Shown: in pieces, positions 7,141 through 16,609 of the stretch
Layout: the number at the start of each line of letters is the position of its first letter
Numbering within the stretch: the stretch's first letter is position 1
Assembly: GCA_013619155.1 (NCBI GenBank)
Contig: JABXKT010000003.1
Location: 1 to 64,000, forward strand
Origin: Desulfobacteraceae bacterium
Lineage (GTDB): Bacteria; Desulfobacterota; Desulfobacteria; Desulfobacterales; Desulfolunaceae
DNA length: 64,000 nt
Direction of reading: 5' to 3'
Translations under genes and position numbers: made by a program
Notes under the pieces: generated by a model
The model's input: the letters and a program-made list of their open reading frames with translations, nothing else
What the model was told of the DNA's origin: nothing
The model's database searches: none

Positions 7141-8145
7141 ATGCTCAAAAATAAAAGAGTATTATACATCATTTTATTGACTGTTTTTGCCCTGTGGTTG
7201 CTCCTCTTTCCCTATTTTCAGAAAGATTTTCTCCAACACTTCTATTACATGCCCTTCCTGGGGGTCATTGCCGCAACGGTTGCCAACACAACGCCGGCTG
7301 CCGCGGGAATCGTCTACTTCCCCGTATTGACCCGGCTGGATATTACACCGGCCACCGCGGTGCAATTCAGCCTCATCATTCAGGCATATGGCATGGGCCT
7401 GGGTACCTTTAAATGGTACAGCGTCAACAAAAAATTATTTATCACCAATGTCATTCCCTTGTGCTTATGTGGCGGCATCTTGGGCATTATCACGAGCATG
7501 ATCTTTATTCCCATTAAAAATCCGGAACTATTGACCCTAATATTCAACAGCATCGGTTTCATCTTTACTCAAATTATCTTTTTCTCCATCCTGTTCAGAC
7601 ACAAATACCCCCATATGACAGTCGATTTAACCGCTCTAAACGGCATCATCCTTTTTCTATTCTCCTGCCTTGGAGGTATGATCTCCGGCTGGATCGGTTT
7701 CGGCATCGACACCATGTTCTACTTCATCCTAACCCTTATCTTCAGGGTCAATCCCGCCGTCGCCATTGTCACCAGCATCTCTCTCATGGCGGCCCTCTCC
7801 GGAGTCGGCACCCTCATCAATCTCATATTCTATGATGTCCCCATCGCCTTATGGTATTCGGCCATACCCGGGGTCACCATCGCAGGTCTCTTCCTCGCCT
7901 CCTATTTTGCCGTAAAAATTGGCCCCAAAAATATCCTCATACTCTTTGCCTTTCTCATGAGCCTCGATTTCTTCATGGCCATCTGGACCCAGCATACCAT
8001 CCCCATGAGCCAGACGGTGAGGATGGTCATATCCTACGCCCTGGTTACCTACCTCCTCGTCATCCATGTCAAAATATTCAAGCAGAGCTATAAAGAGATC
8101 GGGGAAGAATTCGACTCCAGTGAGGATGCATGCCAGAGGAGATGA
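7141..8145 (+). CDS. TauE/SafE-family anion exporter
   Basis: A 334-aa membrane protein with about eight or nine hydrophobic segments. The N-terminal repeat has VANTTPAAAGIVYFPVL and the second repeat has SGWIGFGIDTMFY, the duplicated glycine-rich helices of the TauE/SafE (DUF81) family. Family members export sulfite, sulfoacetate or other small anions. In a sulfur-metabolising anaerobe a sulfur oxyanion is plausible, but the substrate is inference. The ribosome-binding site is weak: CGGAG lies some 15 bases before the ATG. It stands alone and is convergent with the acyl-CoA dehydrogenase gene. Confidence 0.8.
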   Translation: MLKNKRVLYIILLTVFALWLLLFPYFQKDFLQHFYYMPFLGVIAATVANTTPAAAGIVYFPVLTRLDITPATAVQFSLIIQAYGMGLGTFKWYSVNKKLFITNVIPLCLCGGILGIITSMIFIPIKNPELLTLIFNSIGFIFTQIIFFSILFRHKYPHMTVDLTALNGIILFLFSCLGGMISGWIGFGIDTMFYFILTLIFRVNPAVAIVTSISLMAALSGVGTLINLIFYDVPIALWYSAIPGVTIAGLFLASYFAVKIGPKNILILFAFLMSLDFFMAIWTQHTIPMSQTVRMVISYALVTYLLVIHVKIFKQSYKEIGEEFDSSEDACQRR

Positions 8146-8298
8146 GCTTTTGGTATAAAGGGAAGATAGAGACAGGGACGCCCATCAAAAAAGGCACCCG
8201 GTAGTGCTGGGCATACGCCACAAAACGGGCCGATTGAGTGAAAAAAAGACCGCTTAAGGGGCCGAAGATGATTTGCATGATGGAGGGGGGTGGGTCAG

Positions 8299-8331
8299 CC
8301 ACGGGGAAGGGCCCAAAGTCCCTCCCCGTGG
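8299..8331. terminator. Stem-loop between convergent genes
   Basis: CCACGGGGAAGGG pairs with CCCTCCCCGTGG around a short loop. It lies between tauE (plus) and the acyl-CoA dehydrogenase gene (minus). There is no clear T-run, so termination is only probable. Nothing else is seen in 8146-8480. Confidence 0.45.
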
Positions 8332-8480
8332 CCCCCGTAGACTTTTTTACACATGAAAAATCGGGCACTGGTCTCGCACCGTTCTAAATCTGAAAATTTC
8401 CACACTATGTCGTAAGTCGAAATAATATGAGCCCAGTGCCAAAAACCGTCACACTCTAAATACCGCTGCCATGGATAGCC

Positions 8481-9800
8481 CTAGAGCGCTTTAAAGGATT
8501 CTGCCGAAAAAAAGCAGGTGGGACAGGACTCCGGAGCCGTATCCCCGTAATGAATATGACCGCAGAGCCGGCAACGAAAGGCCGCCCCCTCATGATGGGT
8601 GTCGGGATCTATCTCCCGATGCATGGGTAGACTCTCCATGGAAGGCATGGCGGGTTCATAGCTATTTAAGAGCCAACCGGAGACGATGAGACGCTGAATT
8701 TCACTGGTTCCCTCGTAGATACGCAGGAGGCGAATATCCCGCATCAACTTCTCCACAGGAAACATCTTGGTATATCCGTACCCCCCCAAAATCTGCATCG
8801 CCTCATCCACCACCTCCCAGGCGGCTTCGGTGGCATAAAATTTAGCGATGGACGCCGTGGCGGTCAGCTCGATCCCCTCGTCAACCTCCCAAGCCGCCTT
8901 TAAGGTGAGAAGACGCGCGGTCTCCACCTTTTGATACATCTCGGCCAATTTAAACTGAATGGCCTGAAAGCCGGCCAGGGGAGATCCAAAGGCACGGCGT
9001 TTTTTGGCGTAGTCCAGGGCATACTCCATGGCGGATCGGGCAGCCCCCACAGCAAAGGCACCAATGATGGGACGGGTACGGTCAAAGGTCTTCATGGCCA
9101 GGTGGAACCCTTTACCGGGCTCGGCAAGGACATTGGTCTTAGGGACCTTCACCTGATTAAAATGGATCCCCACCGTATTGGAACAGCGCTGGCCCATCTT
9201 GGGAATGGTTTTTCCCACGGTAATGCCCTTACACTGCATATCCACGAGGAAAGCAGCGATACCCGCATGGCCCGCCTTAGGATCCACGGTGGCAAAAACC
9301 GACATGAAATCGGAAACGCCACCATTGGTAATCCAGTACTTGGTGCCGGAGAGAAGATAGTGATCTCCGGCATCTTTGGCCTCACACCGAATACTGGCCA
9401 CATCCGAGCCCATGGTGGGCTCAGATGTAGCAAAGCTCACCCGTGACCCCTCCACTAATATTCGGGAAAAAATACGCCGCTTCAGCGCCTCATTCTCCGA
9501 TAGAATAAGGGGCGTCATCCCCAGGGAGCTGTCAAAAATACTGGTGGCGATGCCCGGGCATGCAGCGGCCATCTCCTCGGTCACAATGGTGGCGTCCACA
9601 AGCCCAATACCCTGGCCACCATAGATCTTGGGAATGTCTGCATTCATCAGTCCGGCATCCAGGGCTTTTTCCAAAACCTGTACCGGAACCTCATCTTTTT
9701 CATCATAATACCACGCTACAGGAAGTACGTGATCAATGGCAAACCGCCGTGCACGGTCGCGAAGTGCTGATTGATCGTCAGTCAGATGAAAATTGAGCAT
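8481..9800 (-). CDS. Acyl-CoA dehydrogenase with C-terminal rubredoxin-like domain
   Basis: A 439-aa flavoprotein. Residues 1-385 form a complete acyl-CoA dehydrogenase: FAD/substrate motifs FATSEPTMGSD and YWITNGG, the helical C-terminal domain with QILGGYGYT, and the likely catalytic Glu in IYEGTSEIQR. The last 45 residues carry CRLCG and CPTC (about 405-424), the two Cys pairs of a rubredoxin-like iron or zinc knuckle. A plain dehydrogenase passes electrons to ETF; the fused domain could form part of an alternative electron path. AAGGAG precedes the ATG. It stands alone with its own upstream region, so the acyl substrate is not suggested by neighbours. Confidence 0.88.
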   Translation of the reverse strand: MLNFHLTDDQSALRDRARRFAIDHVLPVAWYYDEKDEVPVQVLEKALDAGLMNADIPKIYGGQGIGLVDATIVTEEMAAACPGIATSIFDSSLGMTPLILSENEALKRRIFSRILVEGSRVSFATSEPTMGSDVASIRCEAKDAGDHYLLSGTKYWITNGGVSDFMSVFATVDPKAGHAGIAAFLVDMQCKGITVGKTIPKMGQRCSNTVGIHFNQVKVPKTNVLAEPGKGFHLAMKTFDRTRPIIGAFAVGAARSAMEYALDYAKKRRAFGSPLAGFQAIQFKLAEMYQKVETARLLTLKAAWEVDEGIELTATASIAKFYATEAAWEVVDEAMQILGGYGYTKMFPVEKLMRDIRLLRIYEGTSEIQRLIVSGWLLNSYEPAMPSMESLPMHREIDPDTHHEGAAFRCRLCGHIHYGDTAPESCPTCFFSAESFKAL

Positions 9801-10462
9801 AAATCGTCTCCTTTCATGGGTTCAGGTAGAGGTAGGAAAAAATAAATCGTATAAAAAGCGACCCCTATGACAACAAGAGGATGCAATCCATCGATCGACT
9901 TCCCTGATCACCTTTTTACTCGATGGGGCATCGAACGGTGACAAAGAAAATCGCAAAAGAGAAAAAATACCCGTAAAATGTTGAGAAAACTATACCACAG
10001 AGATGACGGTGGCGAAAGGTGACAAGCAAAACACGGGAGGCATCTTACCTTTACCTACTACAAACCCTCTCGCCACCAAATTTTAAAAAATTGCCCCATG
10101 ATATATGAGTACATAATACTGATATACTAGAAAATACGCTCACCGAGCCCCGACAGGAAAATACGCCTATCCGCCCCATCAAAAGAAACGCCCCCATTAT
10201 CTACCAAATGAGAAAAAAGAATATAATTTTCCCCGTGATTTAAGGAAGCCATGGGGCGAGGTATGGAAAAAAACAATCAAAAAAAATGGGGGAGGAGGGG
10301 GGAGCCTTCCTAGGATTCTCATTTACCCACGCCAAATATAGACCCCTTCCCGCCATTCTGGTATAACAGACCCTTTCCATATTTCGATCATCTTCCCATC
10401 CCTTTGATCACCACACACGGCCCAACCACTTCAATTGATGGGCTTATATAACGAGGCACCCA
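9801..10462. other. Long divergent intergenic region
   Basis: 662 bases between the acyl-CoA dehydrogenase gene (minus) and the RlmK-like gene (plus). It is A-rich on the plus strand with short homopolymers. Apart from a promoter-like box for the minus gene (9846-9873) I see no gene, RNA or clear repeat. Confidence 0.5.
9846..9873 (-). promoter_or_regulatory. Candidate promoter of the acyl-CoA dehydrogenase gene
   Basis: On the minus strand TTGTCA (9873-9868) is followed after 16 bases by TACGAT (9851-9846), about 45 bases before the ATG. Spacing and boxes fit a sigma-70 type promoter moderately well. Confidence 0.4.
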
Positions 10463-11425
10463 ATGGATTCGACGCTTGAAGAAAAATACCGCCTTCAGGG
10501 CGAGATGCTGGCCAACAAAGTAAAAAAGAGACACAAACACCTAAAAAAAAGATTTGCCAAAGAGGGCATCGAGGTGTTTCGAATTTATGACTGGGACATC
10601 CCCGAAATAAGGGCCGTCGTCGACTGGTACGCCGGTCACCTCGTGGTGGGAGAGTACACCCGAGAACAATCGAGACCGGAGTGGCTCCCCATCATGGGCC
10701 AAGCGGTGGCCGAGGCCCTGGGCGTACCGAAGGAGAGGGTGCATCTGAAACAGCGAAAAGCGGGGAAACAAGAGGGCAAACGCTATGAGCGTATCGATCA
10801 CACGGACACCCAGATTGTCATGAAAGAACGGGATCTGGAGTTCTACGTCAACCCGTGCGACTATGTGGATACCGGTCTTTTTTCGGATCATCGCAACACC
10901 CGGTCCATGGTCCGGGATATGGCCTTGGGGAAAGATTTTCTGAACCTCTACTGTTACACGGGGGCCTTTACCTGTTACGCCGCCAAGGGGGGCGCCGCCA
11001 CCACCACCAGCGTGGACCGTTCAGATACGGCGGTCAACTGGGCCGTAAAAAACCTAACGCTCAACGGACTCGCCGCCCCCCATCATCAGGTCATCCAGAT
11101 GCACACCCCGGAATTTCTTGAAAAAGCGAAAAAAGAGGGGCGAAAATTCGACCTTGCCGTGGTGGACCCCCCATCCTATTCCACCACCATGACCACCGGA
11201 GAGGCCTTCGATATCGCCAAGGACCACCCATGGCTGCTGGAGTCTGTGGTGGACCTCATGCGCCCCTCTGGCACTATCTTTTTCTCCACAAACCACCAGA
11301 ACTTCACCACCAAGATGCACAATCTTCGTGTCTCCAGCATCCAGGAGATCACCGACCAAACGATCCCCGAAGATTACATCAGTAAACGAAAGAAAATCCA
11401 CCGATGTTGGAAAATAATCGTCTAA
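10463..11425 (+). CDS. RlmK-like SAM-dependent rRNA methyltransferase
   Basis: A 320-aa class I methyltransferase resembling the C-terminal (RlmK) half of E. coli RlmL, which makes m7G2069 in 23S rRNA. The N-terminal part has KKRHKHLKKRFAKEGIEVFRIYD, the family's linker region. TGLFSDHR (137-144) and LYCYTGAFT (162-170) form the SAM site, and VDPPSYS (234-240) is the catalytic NPPY-like motif. It lacks the THUMP and RlmL domains, so it is a stand-alone enzyme. The exact target nucleotide is inferred from homology. It is monocistronic. Confidence 0.85.
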   Translation: MDSTLEEKYRLQGEMLANKVKKRHKHLKKRFAKEGIEVFRIYDWDIPEIRAVVDWYAGHLVVGEYTREQSRPEWLPIMGQAVAEALGVPKERVHLKQRKAGKQEGKRYERIDHTDTQIVMKERDLEFYVNPCDYVDTGLFSDHRNTRSMVRDMALGKDFLNLYCYTGAFTCYAAKGGAATTTSVDRSDTAVNWAVKNLTLNGLAAPHHQVIQMHTPEFLEKAKKEGRKFDLAVVDPPSYSTTMTTGEAFDIAKDHPWLLESVVDLMRPSGTIFFSTNHQNFTTKMHNLRVSSIQEITDQTIPEDYISKRKKIHRCWKIIV

Positions 11426-11463
11426 TCCCCCTTATCAAAGGTCTCAATCCGACAAAGTACCCC

Positions 11464-11502
11464 AAAAAAAACCTCCGGTGGCCAAAAAATAGCCCCAGAG
11501 GT
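11464..11502 (-). terminator. Stem-loop with T-run, minus strand
   Basis: On the minus strand ACCTCTGGGGCT and GGCCACCGGAGGT pair imperfectly around a T-rich loop and are followed by TTTTTTT. It is about 310 bases past the Smr gene stop and 40 past the end of the RlmK-like gene, so it may serve readthrough from the Smr gene. Confidence 0.45.
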
Positions 11503-11621
11503 GTGGAGAAATAGAGACATTACCACAATAAGCACTCCTACAGACGAGTGTGTGCGGTGCAAACTGATAAAAAGAGCCACCGGGGCAGCACGGTACATAA
11601 GTGACAGTCCAACAAAAGCAG

Positions 11622-11722
11622 GCCTTCTATGGTTAAGGTGGACTTAAAAACTGAGCCTCCGGCGGCCAGGGACTGGGCCCCTCTTTGATAAAATAAGGCA
11701 AAAGGTTGACTCCCGGCAGGGC
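11622..11722 (+). repeat. Family 1 dispersed repeat, copy d (internally deleted)
   Basis: Begins CCTTCTATGGTTAAGGTGG and ends CTCCCGGCAGGGCC like copy c. The central palindrome and flanking segment are gone, leaving about 100 bp. Just downstream, GGCGAGGTGTGCCACCTC (about 11759-11776) is a family 2 fragment. It lies between convergent genes. Confidence 0.75.
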
Positions 11723-11813
11723 CAACCGAGGCTAAACTTTCGCCGCATGGCCTCCGGAGGCGAGGTGTGCCACCTCACCAAACCGTTATTTTTTTAAGAA
11801 AACCCGGTACGCA

Positions 11814-12812
11814 TCACGGCTTATGGCGGGAGGAGTTGTAGTTGTTCAGGTAGACAAGAATGGAACCGCTCTTGGATTTTTTCCCCCGTCCCCACTCCCA
11901 GGCAAGGACAATCCCCTCCTGTTTCAAGGTAGTCATACGATCGGCAATGGTATCGGGAAGCACGGCGCCATGCTCCGAGTGAAGCCCCTTTCCCACAATC
12001 AGGCGTAAAGTATAGGTCCCCACAGAAAAGGCGCGCCGCACGTAATGCTCGGCGGTCTGATCGGCTTTTGCGGCGGTAAAGCCGTGAAGATCCAGCTGAC
12101 CCTGAGCCGGTGGATATCGCTTAAGCCGCTCTTTTAAGGTGATGGGACGACTCGCCCCCACCGTATCCACCTTTTCGCGGAGAAGCACCTCACCACTCTT
12201 CTCCGAGAGGGAGGAGGCGAGAAGAGCGGCAAATTCATCACTCTCCTTCGATGAGGGGAGCTGTCCATGCTCTATAATCGGCAGCCCGTGTCGATCCTTC
12301 TGTATTTTTTTAAGGGGGGGCACCTCGCTCGTCACCCGTCGTCCCAAGGGGGTGCCCACCACACGATCCCCCTCGCGATGGGCCTCTTCTTCCATCAATG
12401 CGAAAAGATTCTTCTCATCTTCTAAGCGAAGAATTCCGTTGCGATCTCTACTCTTCCTCTTTTTCACGGGAGGGGGTGCCACGGCGCGGGGCTTCGGCCT
12501 GGGTAAGGGCGTCGAGACACGCTCACGGGGTGCCTCTTCCCCGAAGAGGGCTCCGAAATCTTCGTCTTCAGAAAAGAGAGGGATCCCATGCCGCCCCTTT
12601 TTTGAGGCCCTTTTTTTCGCCCTCTTGACGGGCGAGGCATCCGTCTCTACGGAAGGGGCCACCCGGGGGGGCGCAACGCATGCCGGGGCCTTGGCCGGAG
12701 CTGGAGCCGGAACCGAAGCCGAAGGCTCCCGGCTGCCAGAGGCAAGGGGGGACGCCGGCTTATCGGTCTCTTTTCTCTTTAACAACTGCTTCAACACCTC
12801 AAACATACCCAT
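11814..12812 (-). CDS. Smr-domain protein with three internal basic repeats
   Basis: A 332-aa protein. The last third is a Smr domain: LDLHGFTAAKAD (the LDLHG motif), then LRLIVGKGLHSEHG, matching the GxGxHS-type nuclease signature of MutS2/Smr proteins, which nick DNA or RNA. The N-terminal part is Pro/Ala-rich and holds three degenerate copies of a unit of the form K-x-R-(H/N)-G-(I/L) plus an acidic F-x-A-L segment: RHGIPLFSEDEDFGALF, RNGILRLEDEKNLFALM and RHGLPIIE...DEFAALL. They may be short linear motifs that bind a partner repeatedly. The gene is monocistronic, downstream of the OmpA-family gene on the same strand. Confidence 0.82.
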   Translation of the reverse strand: MGMFEVLKQLLKRKETDKPASPLASGSREPSASVPAPAPAKAPACVAPPRVAPSVETDASPVKRAKKRASKKGRHGIPLFSEDEDFGALFGEEAPRERVSTPLPRPKPRAVAPPPVKKRKSRDRNGILRLEDEKNLFALMEEEAHREGDRVVGTPLGRRVTSEVPPLKKIQKDRHGLPIIEHGQLPSSKESDEFAALLASSLSEKSGEVLLREKVDTVGASRPITLKERLKRYPPAQGQLDLHGFTAAKADQTAEHYVRRAFSVGTYTLRLIVGKGLHSEHGAVLPDTIADRMTTLKQEGIVLAWEWGRGKKSKSGSILVYLNNYNSSRHKP

Positions 12813-12915
12813 CCTTCATCTATACTCCATCTGTATCAAAGTCATATCAAAGCCCTGGGAGGGCCATCAAAAAATACCCCGTTGCGGCCATGGTGCACCA
12901 CGAATCACATCCACG

Positions 12916-12942
12916 AAAAAGGGGGCGAAAAAAATCGCCCCC
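12916..12942 (-). terminator. Terminator of the OmpA-family gene
   Basis: On the minus strand GGGGGCGA, a T6 loop, TCGCCCCC and then TTTTT form a compact intrinsic terminator 28 bases after the stop codon. Confidence 0.75.
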
Positions 12943-12969
12943 ACCTTTTCGGATGCCCCGCCAGCCAGG

Positions 12970-14457
12970 CTACTCCTGGGCTGGAACAATCACCACATCA
13001 ATGCGCCGATTTCTGGCTCGCCCTTCCCGGGAACCATTCGATGCCACGGGTGTGGACTCCCCAAACCCCTTGGCAGAGATTTGGGTCTCCGTCAGGGGAG
13101 AGTTGGCGATTAAGTAGTGCCGCACAGAATCTGCACGGTCCGTGGAGAGTCCCTTGTTAATTTTTTCGCTACCCACCGAGTCGGTATGCCCTTCAATGAC
13201 CACGCGGCACCCAGGAAATTCTGTAAATGTATCCCGAACCTTGGCCAAGAGGCCAAAATATTTGTAATCAATAATGGCCTTGCCACTGGAAAAACTGAGC
13301 CCATACAGGCGGATAATCACCCGCTCACCATCCATGAGGACCTTGCCCTCCTTCGATGTAAAGGCATCACGAATGCGCTTGATCTTCATCTGCCTGAATC
13401 GCTGATCCTGGGTCTGACGCTTCAGGGCCGCCTCCACCTCCGCCTTTTTTGCCATCAGCTCCTGCTCCAGCTGGCTTAAATTGGCCACCTTCTCCTGAAG
13501 TCCGGCCACCTCGGCACTCAATGCGGCAATCTGAAGATCCTTGGCATCCCCCCTGGCTTTGAGCTCTTGGACGGCATCGAGAAGCTGCCAGGTGGCCCCA
13601 CTCACACCTCGGTCGAACATCAGATTGATATCCAGACCCTCGGCTATTTTCACCAACTGGCTCTCCATGGCGATGATCACATCTTCGAAGATCGCCCCCG
13701 ATTCATTGAGCTTTTCGACCCAGGTATGGATATACTCGGTATGGGCCAGCTCATATTCGGCCTCCTGGACCCACACCACCACCTCAGCCATGGTATAGCG
13801 GTCCTCCTCCAGCTTTTTTTCCGCCCGAGTGAGGAGCCGATAAGCCTTAGAAAAGGTCTTCGGTGCATTATTTCGACGTCCCAGATCATCATAATAGGCA
13901 ATCTTGACACGCGTTTTCGTCAGGTACTTCTTCTTGATGGTATCGAGTTCCGCCTGACGAAAAAAAGACTCCGATTCCCAGGCAAGCTCGCGGGCCTCAT
14001 CCACATCGCCCCCTTCCAGCCGCTTTACCGCCCGTTTAAAGGCAGTCACGGCCTTCACCAGGAGGTCCTGGCTATGCTTTCCGGCCCCCACCGATGCGGC
14101 GTCGAGACGAGCCCTCATCAAGGATTGGAAGGTCACCTCGGCTGTGGCACACACATCCATGGCGCGATGGAGTGACGCCTCGGCCCTCTTTAACTTCCTC
14201 TGGATCCCCTTGAGATCCTTTCCCTTGTGGAAATCATCCAGCGCATCCTGATACGACGTCATGGCCACCCCAAAGGCATGGGGAGCGAAGAGCTGGGCCT
14301 TCTGATCCTGGGCCCTTGTCACAAAGGCCTCAATCTCCAAGAAGAGAGAGTCCCGCGTCTCACTGCTTGCCACACTGATCTGTGAAAGACCCAGCACGCA
14401 TACCCCCATAACCATCATGGCCACCCACCGACGTGCACTGCCTCTGGCAAAAACCAT
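12970..14457 (-). CDS. OmpA-family peptidoglycan-anchored protein with coiled-coil stalk
   Basis: 495 aa from the ATG at 14457, chosen because GGGGAGGG precedes it; a GTG five codons upstream has no ribosome-binding site. The N-terminus is a signal peptide (hydrophobic residues about 12-30). The middle is a long helical region with regular charged heptads (AEVAGLQEKVANLSQLEQEL), likely a coiled coil. The last 100 residues are an OmpA_C domain with FSSGKAIIDY, VIEGHTDSVGSEKIN and GFGESTPVASN...GRARNRRID, the peptidoglycan-binding residues. There is no Cys for a lipobox. It probably tethers the envelope or senses it; the precise role is unknown. Confidence 0.83.
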   Translation of the reverse strand: MVFARGSARRWVAMMVMGVCVLGLSQISVASSETRDSLFLEIEAFVTRAQDQKAQLFAPHAFGVAMTSYQDALDDFHKGKDLKGIQRKLKRAEASLHRAMDVCATAEVTFQSLMRARLDAASVGAGKHSQDLLVKAVTAFKRAVKRLEGGDVDEARELAWESESFFRQAELDTIKKKYLTKTRVKIAYYDDLGRRNNAPKTFSKAYRLLTRAEKKLEEDRYTMAEVVVWVQEAEYELAHTEYIHTWVEKLNESGAIFEDVIIAMESQLVKIAEGLDINLMFDRGVSGATWQLLDAVQELKARGDAKDLQIAALSAEVAGLQEKVANLSQLEQELMAKKAEVEAALKRQTQDQRFRQMKIKRIRDAFTSKEGKVLMDGERVIIRLYGLSFSSGKAIIDYKYFGLLAKVRDTFTEFPGCRVVIEGHTDSVGSEKINKGLSTDRADSVRHYLIANSPLTETQISAKGFGESTPVASNGSREGRARNRRIDVVIVPAQE

Positions 14458-14987
14458 ATCCCTCCCCTTCACTCCCTATTTAAAGTTGCTATGTACCGAA
14501 TGGACCAGCGCAACACAACCTTATCCAAACTATATTCATCGTTTATTATGATAAATGGCCATTAATTTTCAACCCCAAAATAACCACCATAATGACAGCA
14601 AAACCCTTTTTTTCCACAAGGAGCCCTCCCCTTACTCTCTTCTCATAAAAAACAGAGTCACAATATCATAGTTCCAGCAAAACAGCTTTAATTTGAATCC
14701 ATTTGAGCCCGGGACACCACTTACATATCCCCGCCCTATTTTTTAATATTTCGAAACGTTGTGGCATCTCTATGACCATATCCGACAGATGTTTTTCCGG
14801 TAAAGGGCCAAAAAACAAAACCGTCACGCCTTCATAGGTATACACAAATCGTCGAATGTAGATAAATAGAGATGAAGAGGCATTCAGGGAAAAGGACAAA
14901 AAAGTAAGGAGAAAAGAGGGGTATATCCAAGGGGGGCGGGCAGCAACCAAAGGTTCGGACGGCCCAGGGCAAAAGGGGAGACTATGA
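14458..14987. other. Intergenic region upstream of the OmpA gene, downstream of nuo
   Basis: About 530 bases, AT-rich near 14500-14600 where the minus-strand OmpA promoter must lie. A minus-strand frame at 14666-15022 has no ribosome-binding site and overlaps the terminator, so I do not call it. No RNA gene is seen. Confidence 0.45.
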
Positions 14988-15040
14988 TAAAAAAACAATA
15001 CCCCGTGCACCAAAGGGTACACGGGGTATCGTTTTTTTAT
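14988..15040 (-). terminator. Bidirectional terminator of the nuo operon
   Basis: ATACCCCGTG and CACGGGGTAT pair perfectly around ACCAAAGGGT-type loop sequence. The minus-strand side continues TTGTTTTTTTATC and the plus side CGTTTTTTTATT, so it can stop transcription both ways. It lies 50-100 bases after nuoN. Confidence 0.85.
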
Positions 15041-15092
15041 TCATGCCGAAGAAAAAGTCCTCTCTGCGCCGGGGCTTTTTCTCTTTAAAATT

Positions 15093-16520
15093 CTACATCA
15101 AGGTACCCACGGCTCTCTCTGCCACCTCCATAAAGAACTGGGGGAATATCCCCACCATAAGAATGGCAGCCATGAGAGCCATGCCAAGAAGAGAGGCCGG
15201 CTTACCCACAACAAGGGTCTCTCCCGGATCCGCCACAGGCGTATAGGCGGCACGCACCAATTTCAGGTAATAAAAAGCCGAGATCCCCGCGTTAATGACG
15301 GTAATGATCACCAGAGCGAAGAGGCCCTCTTCGATGGCGGCAGTAAAGACAAAGAATTTACCAAAAAAACCAACGGTGGGCGGAATACCGGCCATGCCAA
15401 AGGCTCCCACGGCAAGGACCAGGGCCAGTAGGGGCGATCGCTTATAAAGACCGGAGAGATCGCTAAGGGTGACATTCTCTCCCTCCTGTCCCACATGGTA
15501 AACCACATAGAAACAGGCCAGGTTCATCACCATATACCCAGCGATATAGTAGATCGCCGTGGCAAACCCCAGGGTGTTCACACAGAGAAGGGCCACCATT
15601 ACATAACCGGCATGGGCGATACTGGAGTAGGCCAGGAGTCGCTTCACATCCTCTTGGACCAGGGCCGACAGGTTCCCGATCACCATGGAAGAGACGGCGA
15701 AGGTGGCCAATATCCAGGTAAAGTCACCCAGATCTGCCCCTTGAGAGAGGGCAATGATGCGAATCAGAAGGGCCACAGCCCCAACCTTGGGAATCGTGGC
15801 CACAAAACCAGCCGTCTCGTTGGCGGCACCCTGATAGACATCCGGCGCCCAGAAGTGCATGGGGAACATGGCCAGCTTAAAGAAAAAGCCGGCCAGCATC
15901 ATCACCATGCCCACGATGAGCATGGGACTTGAGGCAAAGAGCCCGGGAACCACTTTCACCAGTTCAGCCAGGTAGGTGGTGTGAGCGATGCCAAAGACAT
16001 AACTCATGCCAAAAAGAGCGATGCCGGTGGAGAGGGCCCCGAAGAGCACATATTTAATCCCCGCCTCCATCTGCTCCCGATGCCGTCCATCCGCTTTTCG
16101 AAAAGGAATCATCACATAAAGGGCAAAAGAGGAGACCTCTAAGCTGATGAAAATGGTAATCAGCTCCATGGCACTGGTGAGGAAGACCAAGCCCGTGCAA
16201 CTCAAGGTCACAAAGAGAAAATACTCCGGCTTCAGCCGCGTCTCTATCCCTTTGAGACCCTCTCCCATGGCAATCACCACAAAAAGCCCCATGGTGATAA
16301 AAATTTTAAAGAGCTGAGAAAAGGCATCCACTTGGTAGGCCCCAAAAAAGAGCATACCCTCCTGCCCCCATGACGCCACCGCACACACCACTGTGGTCGC
16401 CGCCATGGCCAAGGTCAGCCCGTAGAGACGTTTAAAACTCCACGAGGCAAGGGTCGCAAAAAAAAGCACCAGTGCCATCGTGATCAGTGCAAGTTCAGGC
16501 AGAAAAAGTAGCATGTTCAT
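15093..16520 (-). CDS. nuoN: NADH-quinone oxidoreductase-type subunit N
   Basis: About 475 aa starting at the ATG at 16520 (frame open 10 codons upstream). Fourteen or so hydrophobic segments and the antiporter core motifs (LAGFFFKLAMFPMHFWAPDVYQGA with the proton-channel Lys, and LLAYSSIAHAGYVMVA) identify the NuoN member of the complex I membrane arm. It is the last gene of the operon and pumps H+ or Na+ as electrons reach quinone. It lies 89 bases downstream of nuoM and precedes the operon terminator. Confidence 0.92.
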   Translation of the reverse strand: MNMLLFLPELALITMALVLFFATLASWSFKRLYGLTLAMAATTVVCAVASWGQEGMLFFGAYQVDAFSQLFKIFITMGLFVVIAMGEGLKGIETRLKPEYFLFVTLSCTGLVFLTSAMELITIFISLEVSSFALYVMIPFRKADGRHREQMEAGIKYVLFGALSTGIALFGMSYVFGIAHTTYLAELVKVVPGLFASSPMLIVGMVMMLAGFFFKLAMFPMHFWAPDVYQGAANETAGFVATIPKVGAVALLIRIIALSQGADLGDFTWILATFAVSSMVIGNLSALVQEDVKRLLAYSSIAHAGYVMVALLCVNTLGFATAIYYIAGYMVMNLACFYVVYHVGQEGENVTLSDLSGLYKRSPLLALVLAVGAFGMAGIPPTVGFFGKFFVFTAAIEEGLFALVIITVINAGISAFYYLKLVRAAYTPVADPGETLVVGKPASLLGMALMAAILMVGIFPQFFMEVAERAVGTLM

Positions 16521-16609
16521 CTGGCCAATCCCCAATCGTCTTAACTGCAATTTTTAAAAAAAAGCCTCCTAACAGAAGGCTCACTTTTGTTTGTTCCTGG
16601 GCACTCTTA

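Noticed and set aside
8078-8368. 96-codon minus-strand frame at the end of tauE
   Set aside because: Overlaps the tauE coding end and a convergent stem-loop; no start signal or family match.
14666-15022. 118-codon minus-strand frame after nuoN
   Set aside because: It runs through the nuo terminator, lacks a start signal and shows no family similarity.
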